In this document: positions 44,370-52,587 of the stretch, in pieces
How the letters are laid out: each line of letters starts with the position of its first letter
Numbering within the stretch: position 1 is the first letter of the stretch
Assembly: GCA_014695255.1 (NCBI GenBank)
Contig: JACJNX010000099.1
Span: 1-64,000, forward strand
Direction of reading: 5' to 3'
DNA: 64,000 bases
From: Cyanobacteria bacterium FACHB-63
Lineage (GTDB): Bacteria; Cyanobacteriota; Cyanobacteriia; Leptolyngbyales; Leptolyngbyaceae
Program-made: the position numbers and the translations under genes
The notes under the pieces: model-generated
What the model was told of the DNA's origin: nothing
Seen by the model: only the letters and a program-made list of their open reading frames with translations
The model's database searches: none

Positions 44370-45197
44370 TCAGGATTTTTTAGAGCCAAGTAATTGTGAT
44401 CGCACCGCTTCGATCGTTGAATTTTTTTCTTGTTGTTCCAATCCATCTAACAATGCGAGTAGTTTTGCTGTAAGCGGCACTCCAAGCTTCAGCGATTCAA
44501 GTTTTTCTACTTCAGCAAACACAGCTTCGGGTACTCCCTCAAGCGCTAACGTCCCTCGATCGAGAACAATTACCCAGTCTGCCCAGCGATACACCCACTC
44601 TAGATCGTGAGTTGCCATGACGATCGTGGTTCCTGCTGCGTGTATGTTGTCTAAGCTTTGAGCAAGGGCACGAGTGTGGAGCGGATCGAGATAAGCGGTT
44701 GGCTCATCGAGCAGCAGCAATTCAGGCTGCAAAACCATCACGCCTGCAAGAGAAACGCGCTTCTTTTGTCCTAAGCTTAGCTGGTGAATTGGACGATTTG
44801 CTAACTCAGTTAAACCGAATTCATTGAGCACTGGAGCGATCGCGCTTTCAATTTGTGAATCTTTCCAGCCTAGATTACATAAACCATAGGAAATATCTTC
44901 GATTACGGTTGAGGCGATGACTTGCTGTTCGGGATTTTGGAAGACTAAGCCAACTTTTTGCCGCAAATTAATTAGCGATCGACGATCGTATTTCAGTCGT
45001 TCACCTTGCCAGTAAATTTCGCCATTCTGCGGTTGATATAGCCCGTTTGCTAGTAGAAATAAAGTCGTTTTACCACAGCCATTTTGACCGATTAAAGCAA
45101 TCCGTTTTGCGCTCGGAATTTGCAGCGTTAAGTCTCGAATTGCAGGTTCTGTTACACCTGAATAAGTATAATTAACCTCGTGAAATTCTAAAAGCAT
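44370..45197 (-). CDS. cbiO: ECF/CbiO-type transporter ATPase
   Basis: A 275-aa ABC ATPase of the energy-coupling-factor class: Walker A IGQNGCGKTT, Q-loop VFQNPEQQ, signature LSLGQKKRVSLAG, Walker B LLLLDEPTAYLD and H-loop ATHDLEW. ATG 45197 gives MLLEFHEVNYTYSG, the normal start; 45278 would add 27 residues overlapping cbiQ more. It overlaps cbiQ by 10 bp. It is likely to drive cobalt, nickel or vitamin uptake, but no substrate-binding subunit (CbiM/NikM) is nearby. Confidence 0.88.
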   Translation of the reverse strand: MLLEFHEVNYTYSGVTEPAIRDLTLQIPSAKRIALIGQNGCGKTTLFLLANGLYQPQNGEIYWQGERLKYDRRSLINLRQKVGLVFQNPEQQVIASTVIEDISYGLCNLGWKDSQIESAIAPVLNEFGLTELANRPIHQLSLGQKKRVSLAGVMVLQPELLLLDEPTAYLDPLHTRALAQSLDNIHAAGTTIVMATHDLEWVYRWADWVIVLDRGTLALEGVPEAVFAEVEKLESLKLGVPLTAKLLALLDGLEQQEKNSTIEAVRSQLLGSKKS

Positions 45198-45973
45198 AGG
45201 CTCAGTAAAAGCAGAAAACAGCCGAGAATGGCTTCGATCGTATATCGTCGTGAGGGCTGATATTGCTGCGGTGACCAAACTCGAAATGTCCCATTAAAGC
45301 CCCTTGAAGCCGTTGATAAAACAAATTGCCGATAGTTTTCCATTGTTTTACGGAAAAGTTGACTGACTAAAAGACTCAAACTATAGTACCAGCGTTGATA
45401 AGTGCGGTATCCATTTCGCGAATGTTGAGCCGTCCAAAGTTCACTTGCAGTAGACAGCAAAATAAAAATAAATCGATACATTAATAGCAATAGTTCAGCT
45501 AATATCTCCGGGCATCGTACTTGTCGCATTACCTGCAATATTTCTGAAAATGGAGTTGTTAATAATAGGAAATAGAGAGATGAAACTGTCGCGATCGTGC
45601 GCGTAAAAATCAATCCTGCTTGTAACACTCCCTGCTGACTAAGATACAGGTAATGTGTACCCATTGAGAAACCCGATAACACATCTGTCTGAATTCTTGA
45701 TCGTTCAGACAATGCAACTCCAGCAATCAATAATGCAGGAATACTTGTAAACCAAAATGCGATCGCAACACTCAACATTCGCCCGTAAACCTTGCTCGGA
45801 ATTCCTGCATAATTCACAATCCAAATGCTCATCCACAGCGCGATCGCACACTGCACGATCGGACGAGTAATTAACGCAAAAACTAGTACAATCCCCGCAA
45901 ACAGTACCTTCTGTTGCGGGGGCAATCTCCGTAATCGATTGCGATAAGAAAACGTATCAATCCAAAGCTGCAT
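45188..45973 (-). CDS. cbiQ: ECF transporter transmembrane subunit (CbiQ-like)
   Basis: A 261-aa membrane protein with about five helices and the coupling motifs of T components, in MYRFIFILLSTASELWTAQHSRNG and later QFVLSTASRGFNG (the A-R-G pattern). It begins 3 bp after the methyltransferase stop and overlaps cbiO, so the three genes form one operon. The metal or vitamin specificity cannot be read from this subunit. Confidence 0.82.
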   Translation of the reverse strand: MQLWIDTFSYRNRLRRLPPQQKVLFAGIVLVFALITRPIVQCAIALWMSIWIVNYAGIPSKVYGRMLSVAIAFWFTSIPALLIAGVALSERSRIQTDVLSGFSMGTHYLYLSQQGVLQAGLIFTRTIATVSSLYFLLLTTPFSEILQVMRQVRCPEILAELLLLMYRFIFILLSTASELWTAQHSRNGYRTYQRWYYSLSLLVSQLFRKTMENYRQFVLSTASRGFNGTFRVWSPQQYQPSRRYTIEAILGCFLLLLSLCF

Positions 45974-45976
45974 CGG

Positions 45977-46891
45977 TTAACACGCTTGAGCGATCAAAGT
46001 ACGATGACGCGGAGAATTGCAAGTGAGTGACGGTTGAGCAAATCCTGCCTGAACGATCGCCCCTTCCAAATCCAACGCAAAATACTGATCCAAATACGGC
46101 TCTGTACTTTTTAGCAATGTCAGGATGTACGGCGGCATTTTTGCATAAACCTGAGAGCGCGGATTCATATCCATAATTGCGAGATGACCACCCGGACGCA
46201 GCAATCTTCTTGCTTCTTGAAGAATCGCGATCGCCGCATCCTGGGGCAATTCATGAAACAGCAAGCAAGCCGAAACTAAATCATACGAACCTGTAGGTAA
46301 ATTCGTTGATTCAGCCGCAGCATGTTGCCAATGAATATCCGGACGACTTCCGACGCGATACTCAGCTACTGCTAAAAAATGGGGTGAAAGATCTACTCCT
46401 GTCACCGTTGAGCCAGGAAACGTTTCTTGCAGCGCAACGGTACTCATTCCCACACTGCACCCGAAATCAACAATATCCTTGGGTGCAGTTGAAATTTGAG
46501 CTTTCAAAACATCGTGATAACTTTGCCGCAATCGGCGATCTCCATCTTTACCTGCATCTTGCCAAATTCGAGCATGAACCGCATACGCTGCGACTTCCAC
46601 TTCCGTTGCAGGTTCCCAACCTAAATTCCCGGCTTCATACGCATGAAACGGACGCAAATAGTACTCGGGATATTCCAGCTTAGGATTATTAACTTTTTCA
46701 AATTCTCCTGACCAATCTCGCGCCTGTAAATCGGCAACAATTTTTGTCCAGGGAACCCCGATCGATTCTGCGCGTTTCATCATCATATTTCGAGCGCGAA
46801 CCCTCGCCAAATTAAACACAGGCGGAATCGATAAAATACCGTTAACAATCCGGGAAGTCAAACTAGGCTTAGTTTCGCGAGCAGCTGTCAT
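45977..46891 (-). CDS. Class I SAM-dependent methyltransferase
   Basis: A 304-aa protein. The Rossmann methyltransferase core begins at about 150 with DIVDFGCSVGMSTVAL (motif I), GVDLSPHFLAVAE, SYDLVSACLLFHEL and ARRLLRPGGHLAIMD. The N-terminal 130 residues are basic and helical. ATG 46891 is preferred; the frame is open to 47026 but that would run across both LexA-like boxes. It heads the operon with cbiQ and cbiO. The substrate is unknown. Confidence 0.82.
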   Translation of the reverse strand: MTAARETKPSLTSRIVNGILSIPPVFNLARVRARNMMMKRAESIGVPWTKIVADLQARDWSGEFEKVNNPKLEYPEYYLRPFHAYEAGNLGWEPATEVEVAAYAVHARIWQDAGKDGDRRLRQSYHDVLKAQISTAPKDIVDFGCSVGMSTVALQETFPGSTVTGVDLSPHFLAVAEYRVGSRPDIHWQHAAAESTNLPTGSYDLVSACLLFHELPQDAAIAILQEARRLLRPGGHLAIMDMNPRSQVYAKMPPYILTLLKSTEPYLDQYFALDLEGAIVQAGFAQPSLTCNSPRHRTLIAQAC

Positions 46892-46963
46892 ATCTAAATT
46901 TAGGATTTCATTAACGTTCCTAATTCTACAATCAGCGATCGCTCGACAAATGACAGAATTAAA

Positions 46964-46977
46964 GATACAAATGTTCT
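46964..46977. promoter_or_regulatory. LexA-like box 1
   Basis: GATACAAATGTTCT matches the cyanobacterial LexA consensus RGTACNNNDGTWCB except for one base. It overlaps the palindrome TGTTCTTAGAACA. It lies 73 bp before the methyltransferase ATG. Confidence 0.5.
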
Positions 46978-47019
46978 TAGAACAATAAACAAATTTACTA
47001 GACGACTGTACAAATTCGT

Positions 47020-47033
47020 GATACAAGTGTTCT
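47020..47033. promoter_or_regulatory. LexA-like box 2
   Basis: GATACAAGTGTTCT, 13 of 14 bases identical to box 1 and 56 bp away. It lies just upstream of a TAAAAT -10-like hexamer and 37 bp before the lexA ATG, so autoregulation is likely. Confidence 0.55.
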
Positions 47034-47070
47034 AAAATACTTTAGTTATTCGTCATCTCTGTAGGAGTTT

Positions 47071-47691
47071 ATGGAACCCCTTACCGAAGCCCAACAACAA
47101 CTTTACGACTGGCTGGTCGAATATATCCGCGACCACCAACACGCTCCATCGATTCGGCAAATGATGACCGCGATGAATCTCAAGTCTCCGGCTCCGGTTC
47201 AAAGCCGCTTAGAGCATCTCCGCAACAAGGGCTACATCGGTTGGACAGAGGGGCAGGCGCGGACAATTCGGATTCTTAATCCGTTACCGCAAGGAGTCCC
47301 GATTCGGGGTGCGATCGCGGCAACGAGCTTGGTTGAAACGTTCCCAGATGTCGAAGTTGAGTATCTTGACCTGTCGAACTTGCTGCTGAAACCGAATCAT
47401 TTCGCTCTGAAAGTGCGCGGTCACAGCATGATCGATGCGCTGATTGATGACGGCGATATTGTGATTTTGCAGCCTGTAAACGACCCGAAAACGCTCAAAA
47501 ATGAAACGATCGTCGCTGCCCATCATCAAGGTAAGTCCACGCTGAAATATTTTGAGCGCAAAGGCAATAAAGTCATTCTCAAACCCGGCAATCCCAATCG
47601 TGAACTGTATCCAATGACCGAGGTTCCTGCTTCGGAAGTTGAGATTCAAGGAGTTCTAGTTGGGGTTTGGCGCGGCTACGGAAAGATCTAA
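47071..47691 (+). CDS. lexA: LexA-family repressor
   Basis: A 206-aa LexA. The N-terminal winged helix is LTEAQQQLYDWLVEYIRDHQHAPSIRQMMTAMNLKSPAPVQSRLEHL. The C-terminal S24 protease-like domain holds S119 (VRGHSMID) and K159 (STLKYF). The self-cleavage dipeptide, normally Ala-Gly, is Ala84-Thr85 in GAIAATS. AGGAG precedes ATG 47071. Cyanobacterial LexA proteins vary in SOS function, some controlling carbon or redox genes. Two box-like sites lie upstream. Confidence 0.93.
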   Translation: MEPLTEAQQQLYDWLVEYIRDHQHAPSIRQMMTAMNLKSPAPVQSRLEHLRNKGYIGWTEGQARTIRILNPLPQGVPIRGAIAATSLVETFPDVEVEYLDLSNLLLKPNHFALKVRGHSMIDALIDDGDIVILQPVNDPKTLKNETIVAAHHQGKSTLKYFERKGNKVILKPGNPNRELYPMTEVPASEVEIQGVLVGVWRGYGKI

Positions 47692-47775
47692 GTTGAGTCG
47701 AATTCTAGAATGAACAAATAAATGGGACGTTGCTATTGGATGTTCCCGTTTCTTCAATTTTGCAGATTACAGGTG

Positions 47776-47831
47776 ATTGCACTAATGCCGTTGAGACAAA
47801 CTTAATTGCGTCTCAACGGCATTAGTGCAAT
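47776..47831. repeat. Perfect 22-bp stem hairpin after lexA
   Basis: Arms 47776-47797 and 47810-47831 are exact complements, with a 12-bp loop. No T run is present on either strand (TATCG follows). It lies in the 262-bp lexA-ampG gap. It may be an intergenic repeat, an RNA processing signal or a small mobile element end. Confidence 0.85.
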
Positions 47832-47953
47832 ATCGTTACATCGGTTCCACAAACATTAACTGCGGAACAATCTTGGGGATTGTGCGATCGAAAATTCAAA
47901 TCGCGCTGTCTGTGCGATGATGGCTAACGTTCTCGATTCGGCGCTTCATCCCC

Positions 47954-49294
47954 GTGAATATTCAACCCTATCTCAGAGTCTTTCAGAGCCGAAAAATGGC
48001 GGCTCTGATTTTATTGGGCTTCTCATCTGGTTTGCCGTTTTACTTAACTGGAAAAGATCCGCTTCAAGCTTGGTTAAGTAAGGAAGGAGTCGATTTGAAG
48101 GTGATTGCAGCCTTTAGTGTGGCAGCGATTCCCTATTCGCTCAAATTCTTGTGGTCGCCCTTTCTCGATCGCTTTGTGCCCCCGCTGCTTGGACGCAGAC
48201 GCGGTTGGCTGATTGTGAGCCAGATTATTTTGCTACTTGCGATCGGCTGGATGGCATTTCAAGACACTAGCCAGCTTCAACAAGTCGCGGTTAATTCGGT
48301 GGATGTCTGTCGAAATGAAACGGTATTCAAAGGCTTTTGTGAGTTTTGGCAGACAATACGATCGCTTTCAGTTAGCCCGTTTTTCTTAGCTGCCTTGGTG
48401 GTGGCATTTTTTAGCGCGAGTCAAGATATTGTCGCCGATGCCTATCGAACCGAGGTTTTACAAGAATACGAACGGGGTGCGGGAGCTTCAGTGTTTTTGC
48501 TCGGCTATCGGTTAGCGATTTTAGTCGCGGGGGCAGTCACGTTTTATCTAGCGGGAGTCATGCCTTGGCGATGGGTGTATGTGATTATGGCGCTGTTGAT
48601 GTCGATCGGTGTGATTAGTTCACTCATTGCACCAGAGCCGACGACGCAAGTTCGACCGCCTGAGACGCTAAGAGAATCGGTTGTTTTGCCGTTTCAGGAC
48701 TTTATTGGGCGAAATGGAGCCGGACGAGCGATCGCAATCCTCGCGTTTATTGTGGTATATCGGCTAGGCGACTCTTTGTTGCGAAATGTGGCAACGCCGT
48801 TTTTATTAGATAAAGGACTGAAATTTAGTCCCGAAGATTTAGCCACACCGAGAGCCTTGAGTATTGCGGCGGTAATTGTGGGAACGCTCGCAGGTGGGGC
48901 AATCATGACACGGGTTGGGATAAACCGATCGCTCTGGTTTTTTGCAGTGCTGCAAGCAAGTGGAAATTTGCTTTATGTTCTGCTTGCCGAAGTTGGAAAG
49001 AGTTTTCCCTTGATGGTTCTAGCAATTAATTTAGAAAACTTTTGTGCGGGGCTAGAATCGGCAGCGTTTGTGGCGTTTTTGATGAGTTTGTGTAATCCCG
49101 GATTGTCGGCAACTCAGTACGCATTGTTATCTAGCTTAGCTGCATTTAGTCGTGATATTTTGGTTGCCCCTTCAGGACAGTGGGCACAGGCAATGGGCTG
49201 GACAGCGTTCTTTCTGCTGACGGCGGTTCTGGCGCTACCCGGATTATTCCTGCTGCCCTTGTTTGCACCGTGGAAGGAGAAAAAGGCGGATTAA
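47954..49294 (+). CDS. MFS transporter, AmpG-like
   Basis: A 446-aa polytopic protein with about 12 helices. It begins FQSRKMAALILLGFSSGLPFYLTGKDPLQAWLSKEGVDLK and has SLKFLWSPFLDR.....LGRRRGWL and SASQDIVADAYRTEVL, the marks of AmpG permeases that import anhydro-muropeptides for wall recycling. The start is GTG 47954. The stop overlaps the convergent Uma2 gene by 4 bp. Confidence 0.85.
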   Translation: MNIQPYLRVFQSRKMAALILLGFSSGLPFYLTGKDPLQAWLSKEGVDLKVIAAFSVAAIPYSLKFLWSPFLDRFVPPLLGRRRGWLIVSQIILLLAIGWMAFQDTSQLQQVAVNSVDVCRNETVFKGFCEFWQTIRSLSVSPFFLAALVVAFFSASQDIVADAYRTEVLQEYERGAGASVFLLGYRLAILVAGAVTFYLAGVMPWRWVYVIMALLMSIGVISSLIAPEPTTQVRPPETLRESVVLPFQDFIGRNGAGRAIAILAFIVVYRLGDSLLRNVATPFLLDKGLKFSPEDLATPRALSIAAVIVGTLAGGAIMTRVGINRSLWFFAVLQASGNLLYVLLAEVGKSFPLMVLAINLENFCAGLESAAFVAFLMSLCNPGLSATQYALLSSLAAFSRDILVAPSGQWAQAMGWTAFFLLTAVLALPGLFLLPLFAPWKEKKAD

Positions 49295-49866
49295 CTTGCG
49301 GATTCAAGCGTTACGCCTTCGTAAAGGTCTGCGATCGCGGCTTCAATTCCAAACGATCTCAGCGAAATTGATTCCGCATCGGCTCCATACTCGCGTAACA
49401 ACCAGCCCTCAGAAGTCTTGGTATAGTGTTCGATTTCAATTTGATATTGATCAATCAACACATACTCCCGAAACTGAGGAACCGATCGATACATCTTGAA
49501 TTTGTCCGAGCAATCGTACCCCTGCGTTGATTTCGATAACACTTCCACAATCAGGCTGGGGTTTGTCACCGTATCCTTGCGATCGTCGAGAAAGATTGGC
49601 GCTCCTTCAATCACCATCACATCTGGATAGGTATACAGTTGATAGTCAGGAATCCAGAGCCTTAAATCACTGAAAAAAGGCTCAGCCCCCTTTCCCCTTA
49701 ACGCATACTTTAGGAACGCATAAACATTGCCAGCAATTCGATTGTGATCAATCGTTCCTCCGGTCATCGGAATAATTTCTCCATTGCGGTACTCGCTGCG
49801 AAACTCGGCTTTGCGCTCAAGTTCTAGATATTCTTCCGGGGACACTCGCTTCACTTGCGTTTGCAT
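49291..49866 (-). CDS. Uma2 family protein (second copy)
   Basis: A 191-aa Uma2/DUF820 protein: VSPEEYLELERKAEFRSEYRNGEIIPMTGGT, H-N-RIAGNVYAFLK, SDLRLWIP, TYPDVMVIEG (PD site), LIVEVLSKSTQGYD (ExS) and K..MYRSVPQFREYVLID. It differs from the two other Uma2 copies in subfamily (SPEEYLELE type). ATG 49866 matches the family start; 49899 is less likely. Confidence 0.85.
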   Translation of the reverse strand: MQTQVKRVSPEEYLELERKAEFRSEYRNGEIIPMTGGTIDHNRIAGNVYAFLKYALRGKGAEPFFSDLRLWIPDYQLYTYPDVMVIEGAPIFLDDRKDTVTNPSLIVEVLSKSTQGYDCSDKFKMYRSVPQFREYVLIDQYQIEIEHYTKTSEGWLLREYGADAESISLRSFGIEAAIADLYEGVTLESAS

Positions 49867-49980
49867 GGGGCGCTCCTGATTTAGCGATCGGATCTTCAAC
49901 TTAACATCCTGTTCGATTCTTCACGCGGCTGAACCTTTTAGAATAAGAAAGTGAATAAAAACCAGCCATAGGATCGATTC

Positions 49981-50544
49981 ATGGACATTGTTGAGTTTTT
50001 TGAACAAAGCGCGGGAAAATGGTCGTCGATGCGAACCAGCCACCACCTTGCGTTCAAACAGCAGGAGGGTGGAAAATCCACGATCGAGATCGAACTTTTA
50101 GATAAAGCTGATCCAGCAGTCTTGGCGCTTTGCCAGATGTATGAAGTTGATCCAGCGACGGCATTATGCGGAGCGCGAGTGACTTGGGACGGCACGATGG
50201 AATGGGATGAAGAAAAGCACTCTGGCTCGACCGTTCTTGTGCCGATCGCTGATCCAGAGAACCCCATGCAAGGCAAATTGCTGAGAGAAATGGGATATGC
50301 GGAGAAAGCTCCAGTTGCGGGACGCTATGAAATGGCTGAAAACAACGAATTAACGCTAATCACGGAATACGACACGATGTATTCCAAAGAGCGGCTGTGG
50401 TTTGAAAGCCCAAATGTACGGTTACGTCACAGTATTTTGAAGCGGTTTGGTGGGTTTAGCATGGCATCATTCTGTTCTGAAGTGAGAATGGGTGGTGCGA
50501 AGCCTGATCCACAAACGGCAGATGCCGCAACCGCAAATAGTTAG
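49981..50544 (+). CDS. cpcS: Phycobiliprotein lyase CpcS/CpeS family
   Basis: A 187-aa protein of the CpcS lipocalin-like lyase family, which attaches phycocyanobilin to Cys-84-type sites of phycobiliproteins. It has [75 protein letters not shown] and [21 protein letters not shown]. It points to a phycobilisome-bearing host. It has a strong terminator. Confidence 0.93.
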   Translation: MDIVEFFEQSAGKWSSMRTSHHLAFKQQEGGKSTIEIELLDKADPAVLALCQMYEVDPATALCGARVTWDGTMEWDEEKHSGSTVLVPIADPENPMQGKLLREMGYAEKAPVAGRYEMAENNELTLITEYDTMYSKERLWFESPNVRLRHSILKRFGGFSMASFCSEVRMGGAKPDPQTADAATANS

Positions 50545-50552
50545 TGAAATTG

Positions 50553-50586
50553 CCCTCGAAATTCTAAATTTCGAGGGTTTCTTTTT
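50553..50586 (+). terminator. Rho-independent terminator after cpcS
   Basis: CCCTCGAAATT and AATTTCGAGGG with loop CTA, followed by TTTCTTTTT. It ends at the stop of the convergent kinase gene and may serve both. Confidence 0.88.
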
Positions 50587-52024
50587 AATACTCGGCCACT
50601 TTGTTGAGAGATTTACGACCTGATTTCTGACTCAAGAGATTTTGAGCAATTCGATGCCATTCACTCCGGAGTTGCTGATCCGCTTGACCTTGGCTCAGGG
50701 GTTTACCGCGTCGATCGGGATACTTGCGATAGAATTGCTCGTTCACTTGAGCCACGAACTCATTGTAATCAATGCCAAGCTTTTGACATTCCGCTTCGTA
50801 GTCGATCGCCTGCACTGTTTTCGGTTTTGGCATGACTTGATCAAGCCGGGGAACTGATTTTGCGACATGGGGAAACACTTGCGGCACAAGCCAAATCAGG
50901 CTAAACAGCGCGAGGATCCAAAACAACAGCTTCAAAATAAACTTGAAGATGCCAAACACTGTAAAACGCACAATGCCAAACATCAGGCGAAACACCGCCC
51001 TAAGCGCTCTGTAGGTAAATTTGATCAGAGCTAACGGTAAATCAAAAGCAGCCTCAAACCAAGGGCGAGGATAATCTCCGGCTGTGGCGATCGCCGATCG
51101 GCGTGGATGTCTGCCTGCAAGCGCAACCGTTCCTTGATGCGTTGATCGAGTCGGTTGCGGCAATGCGGCAGGAATTGGGACACCTGGAGAAACCATCGAC
51201 AGCGCATCTAGAACTTCACGAGCGGAATGATAGCGATCGCTCGGTCGATTGCTCAACATCCGATCGATCACTTGGGCGAACAGTACAGAGGTATTCGCAT
51301 ACTGTTTCCATTGGCAAGTGAGGTCACGTGGATCAAACAGAGATTGGGCATCTCGTCCAGTGAGGAGAACCACGATCGTCACTGCTAACGCATAAAGATC
51401 GCTGCTTGGTTCGGCGCTGCCTTTATGAAGTTGTTCGATCGGGGCATATCCCGGTTTTCCGACGAGCGTTTGAGACGAATGCACGGCTTGAGTTGCCGCC
51501 GCTTTCACCACACCAAAATCAATCAAGACAGGCTTTTGATCCCACTGTCTCAAGATAATGTTATCGGGTGAGATATCGCGATGCACAATGCCTGCTTGAT
51601 GAATGTATTCCAAAACCGGCAAAAGCTGTTGCAGCAGTTGAACGGCTTCTAGTTCGCTGAAGATGAGATGTTGTTTGCGGCGATCGTTGAGCAGTTCTTC
51701 GTAAGTCTTCCCTTCCACATAGTCTTGCACCAAGAACAATAGCTCTCGATTCTGCGTTTTCACCTGGAACAACTCGCGAAACTGCGGGATCTGCGGGTGA
51801 TGAAGTTGATGCAGAACTTTGGCTTCGCGGGTGAACAGTTCTTCAGCTTTTTGAGCGTACTTTGAACCTTGTGATTGTGGCTCGAATTCTTTCAGAACGC
51901 AGATTTCGTTAAACCGATTCGTGTCTTGTGCGAGATAAGTCCTTCCAAAACCGCCTTGCCCCAAGACTCGAAGAATCCGGTAGCGATTTTGAACGATCGT
52001 GCCATCAGGAAGCGGTAAGCTCAT
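50585..52024 (-). CDS. Serine/threonine protein kinase with one TM region
   Basis: A 479-aa Hanks-type kinase: GQGGFGRTY (P-loop), K45 in VLKEFEP, HRDISPDNIIL (catalytic loop), DFGVVK and GYAPIEQL. After the kinase domain (about 15-275) lies a linker, a hydrophobic stretch (about 340-390, VRFTVFGIFKFILKLLFWILALFSLIWLV) and a C-terminal domain of about 80 residues (DYEAECQKLGIDYNEFVAQVNEQFYRKYP). It is membrane-anchored, with an intracellular kinase. The target is unknown. Confidence 0.92.
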   Translation of the reverse strand: MSLPLPDGTIVQNRYRILRVLGQGGFGRTYLAQDTNRFNEICVLKEFEPQSQGSKYAQKAEELFTREAKVLHQLHHPQIPQFRELFQVKTQNRELLFLVQDYVEGKTYEELLNDRRKQHLIFSELEAVQLLQQLLPVLEYIHQAGIVHRDISPDNIILRQWDQKPVLIDFGVVKAAATQAVHSSQTLVGKPGYAPIEQLHKGSAEPSSDLYALAVTIVVLLTGRDAQSLFDPRDLTCQWKQYANTSVLFAQVIDRMLSNRPSDRYHSAREVLDALSMVSPGVPIPAALPQPTRSTHQGTVALAGRHPRRSAIATAGDYPRPWFEAAFDLPLALIKFTYRALRAVFRLMFGIVRFTVFGIFKFILKLLFWILALFSLIWLVPQVFPHVAKSVPRLDQVMPKPKTVQAIDYEAECQKLGIDYNEFVAQVNEQFYRKYPDRRGKPLSQGQADQQLRSEWHRIAQNLLSQKSGRKSLNKVAEY

Positions 52025-52109
52025 AGCTCGGTAAGGAAATGATGCTAATCAACTGTATCACTGGTTTTCTACTTGAGCAGATTTACGCAGACGCTTTTTC
52101 GACAGTCTC

Positions 52110-52319
52110 CTAAAGTAGATCTTCTTCAGAAAGTTGAGCAACTTTCATCAGAGCTTTTAGCGTTCCGATCTTTAGATCCTGATTGCGGTGAACTGGAATC
52201 GACAAGATTTGTTCGCTTTCTGGATTTTCGTAGATGTGATGACTGCCCTTTACTCTCTGTAGAATCCAGCCTCTCTGTTCTACAATTTTACAGGGCTGTT
52301 TTCCTGAGACGGACTTCAT
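52110..52319 (-). CDS. HicA-type toxin (second HicAB pair)
   Basis: A 69-aa HicA: KSVSGKQPCKIVEQRGWILQRVKGSHHIYENPES (GSHH catalytic segment), then SIPVHRNQDLKIGTLKALMKVAQLSEEDLL. It is translated after its antitoxin with a 4-bp overlap (ATGA). It is an mRNA interferase-type toxin by family. Confidence 0.9.
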   Translation of the reverse strand: MKSVSGKQPCKIVEQRGWILQRVKGSHHIYENPESEQILSIPVHRNQDLKIGTLKALMKVAQLSEEDLL

Positions 52320-52519
52320 ACCGCAATTTCAACCACTTGCGCTGATGCTGCGATTCCCGAACGACTATTTGCAACTTCAAGCCATCCCTCGATCGCGTCT
52401 TTTAAGTTATCGATCACTTCTTCCATTGTCTCTCCTTCAGTAATACAGCCCGGAAGCGCGGGAACCTCTGTCCAATAGCCGCCCTCTTCTGCTGGATGGA
52501 CGATCGCTTTAATCTTCAT
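52316..52519 (-). CDS. HicB-type antitoxin (second HicAB pair)
   Basis: A 67-aa HicB: MKIKAIVHPAEEGGYWTEVPALPGCITEGETMEEVIDNLKDAIEGWLE, the standard partial RNase-H-like fold. It has no C-terminal DNA-binding part. It precedes hicA, the order common in cyanobacteria, and is unrelated in sequence to the HicB-like protein at 30736. Confidence 0.9.
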   Translation of the reverse strand: MKIKAIVHPAEEGGYWTEVPALPGCITEGETMEEVIDNLKDAIEGWLEVANSRSGIAASAQVVEIAV

Positions 52520-52587
52520 CGTTCTTCCTTTTTGCGTTTTTCATGATTTTATAAAGGTTAGAACACTTTCATCATCACTAAAATTTC

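Noticed and set aside
45188-45973. Calling the ECF operon a cobalt transporter
   Set aside because: No substrate-binding subunit or cobalamin riboswitch is visible, so the substrate is left open.
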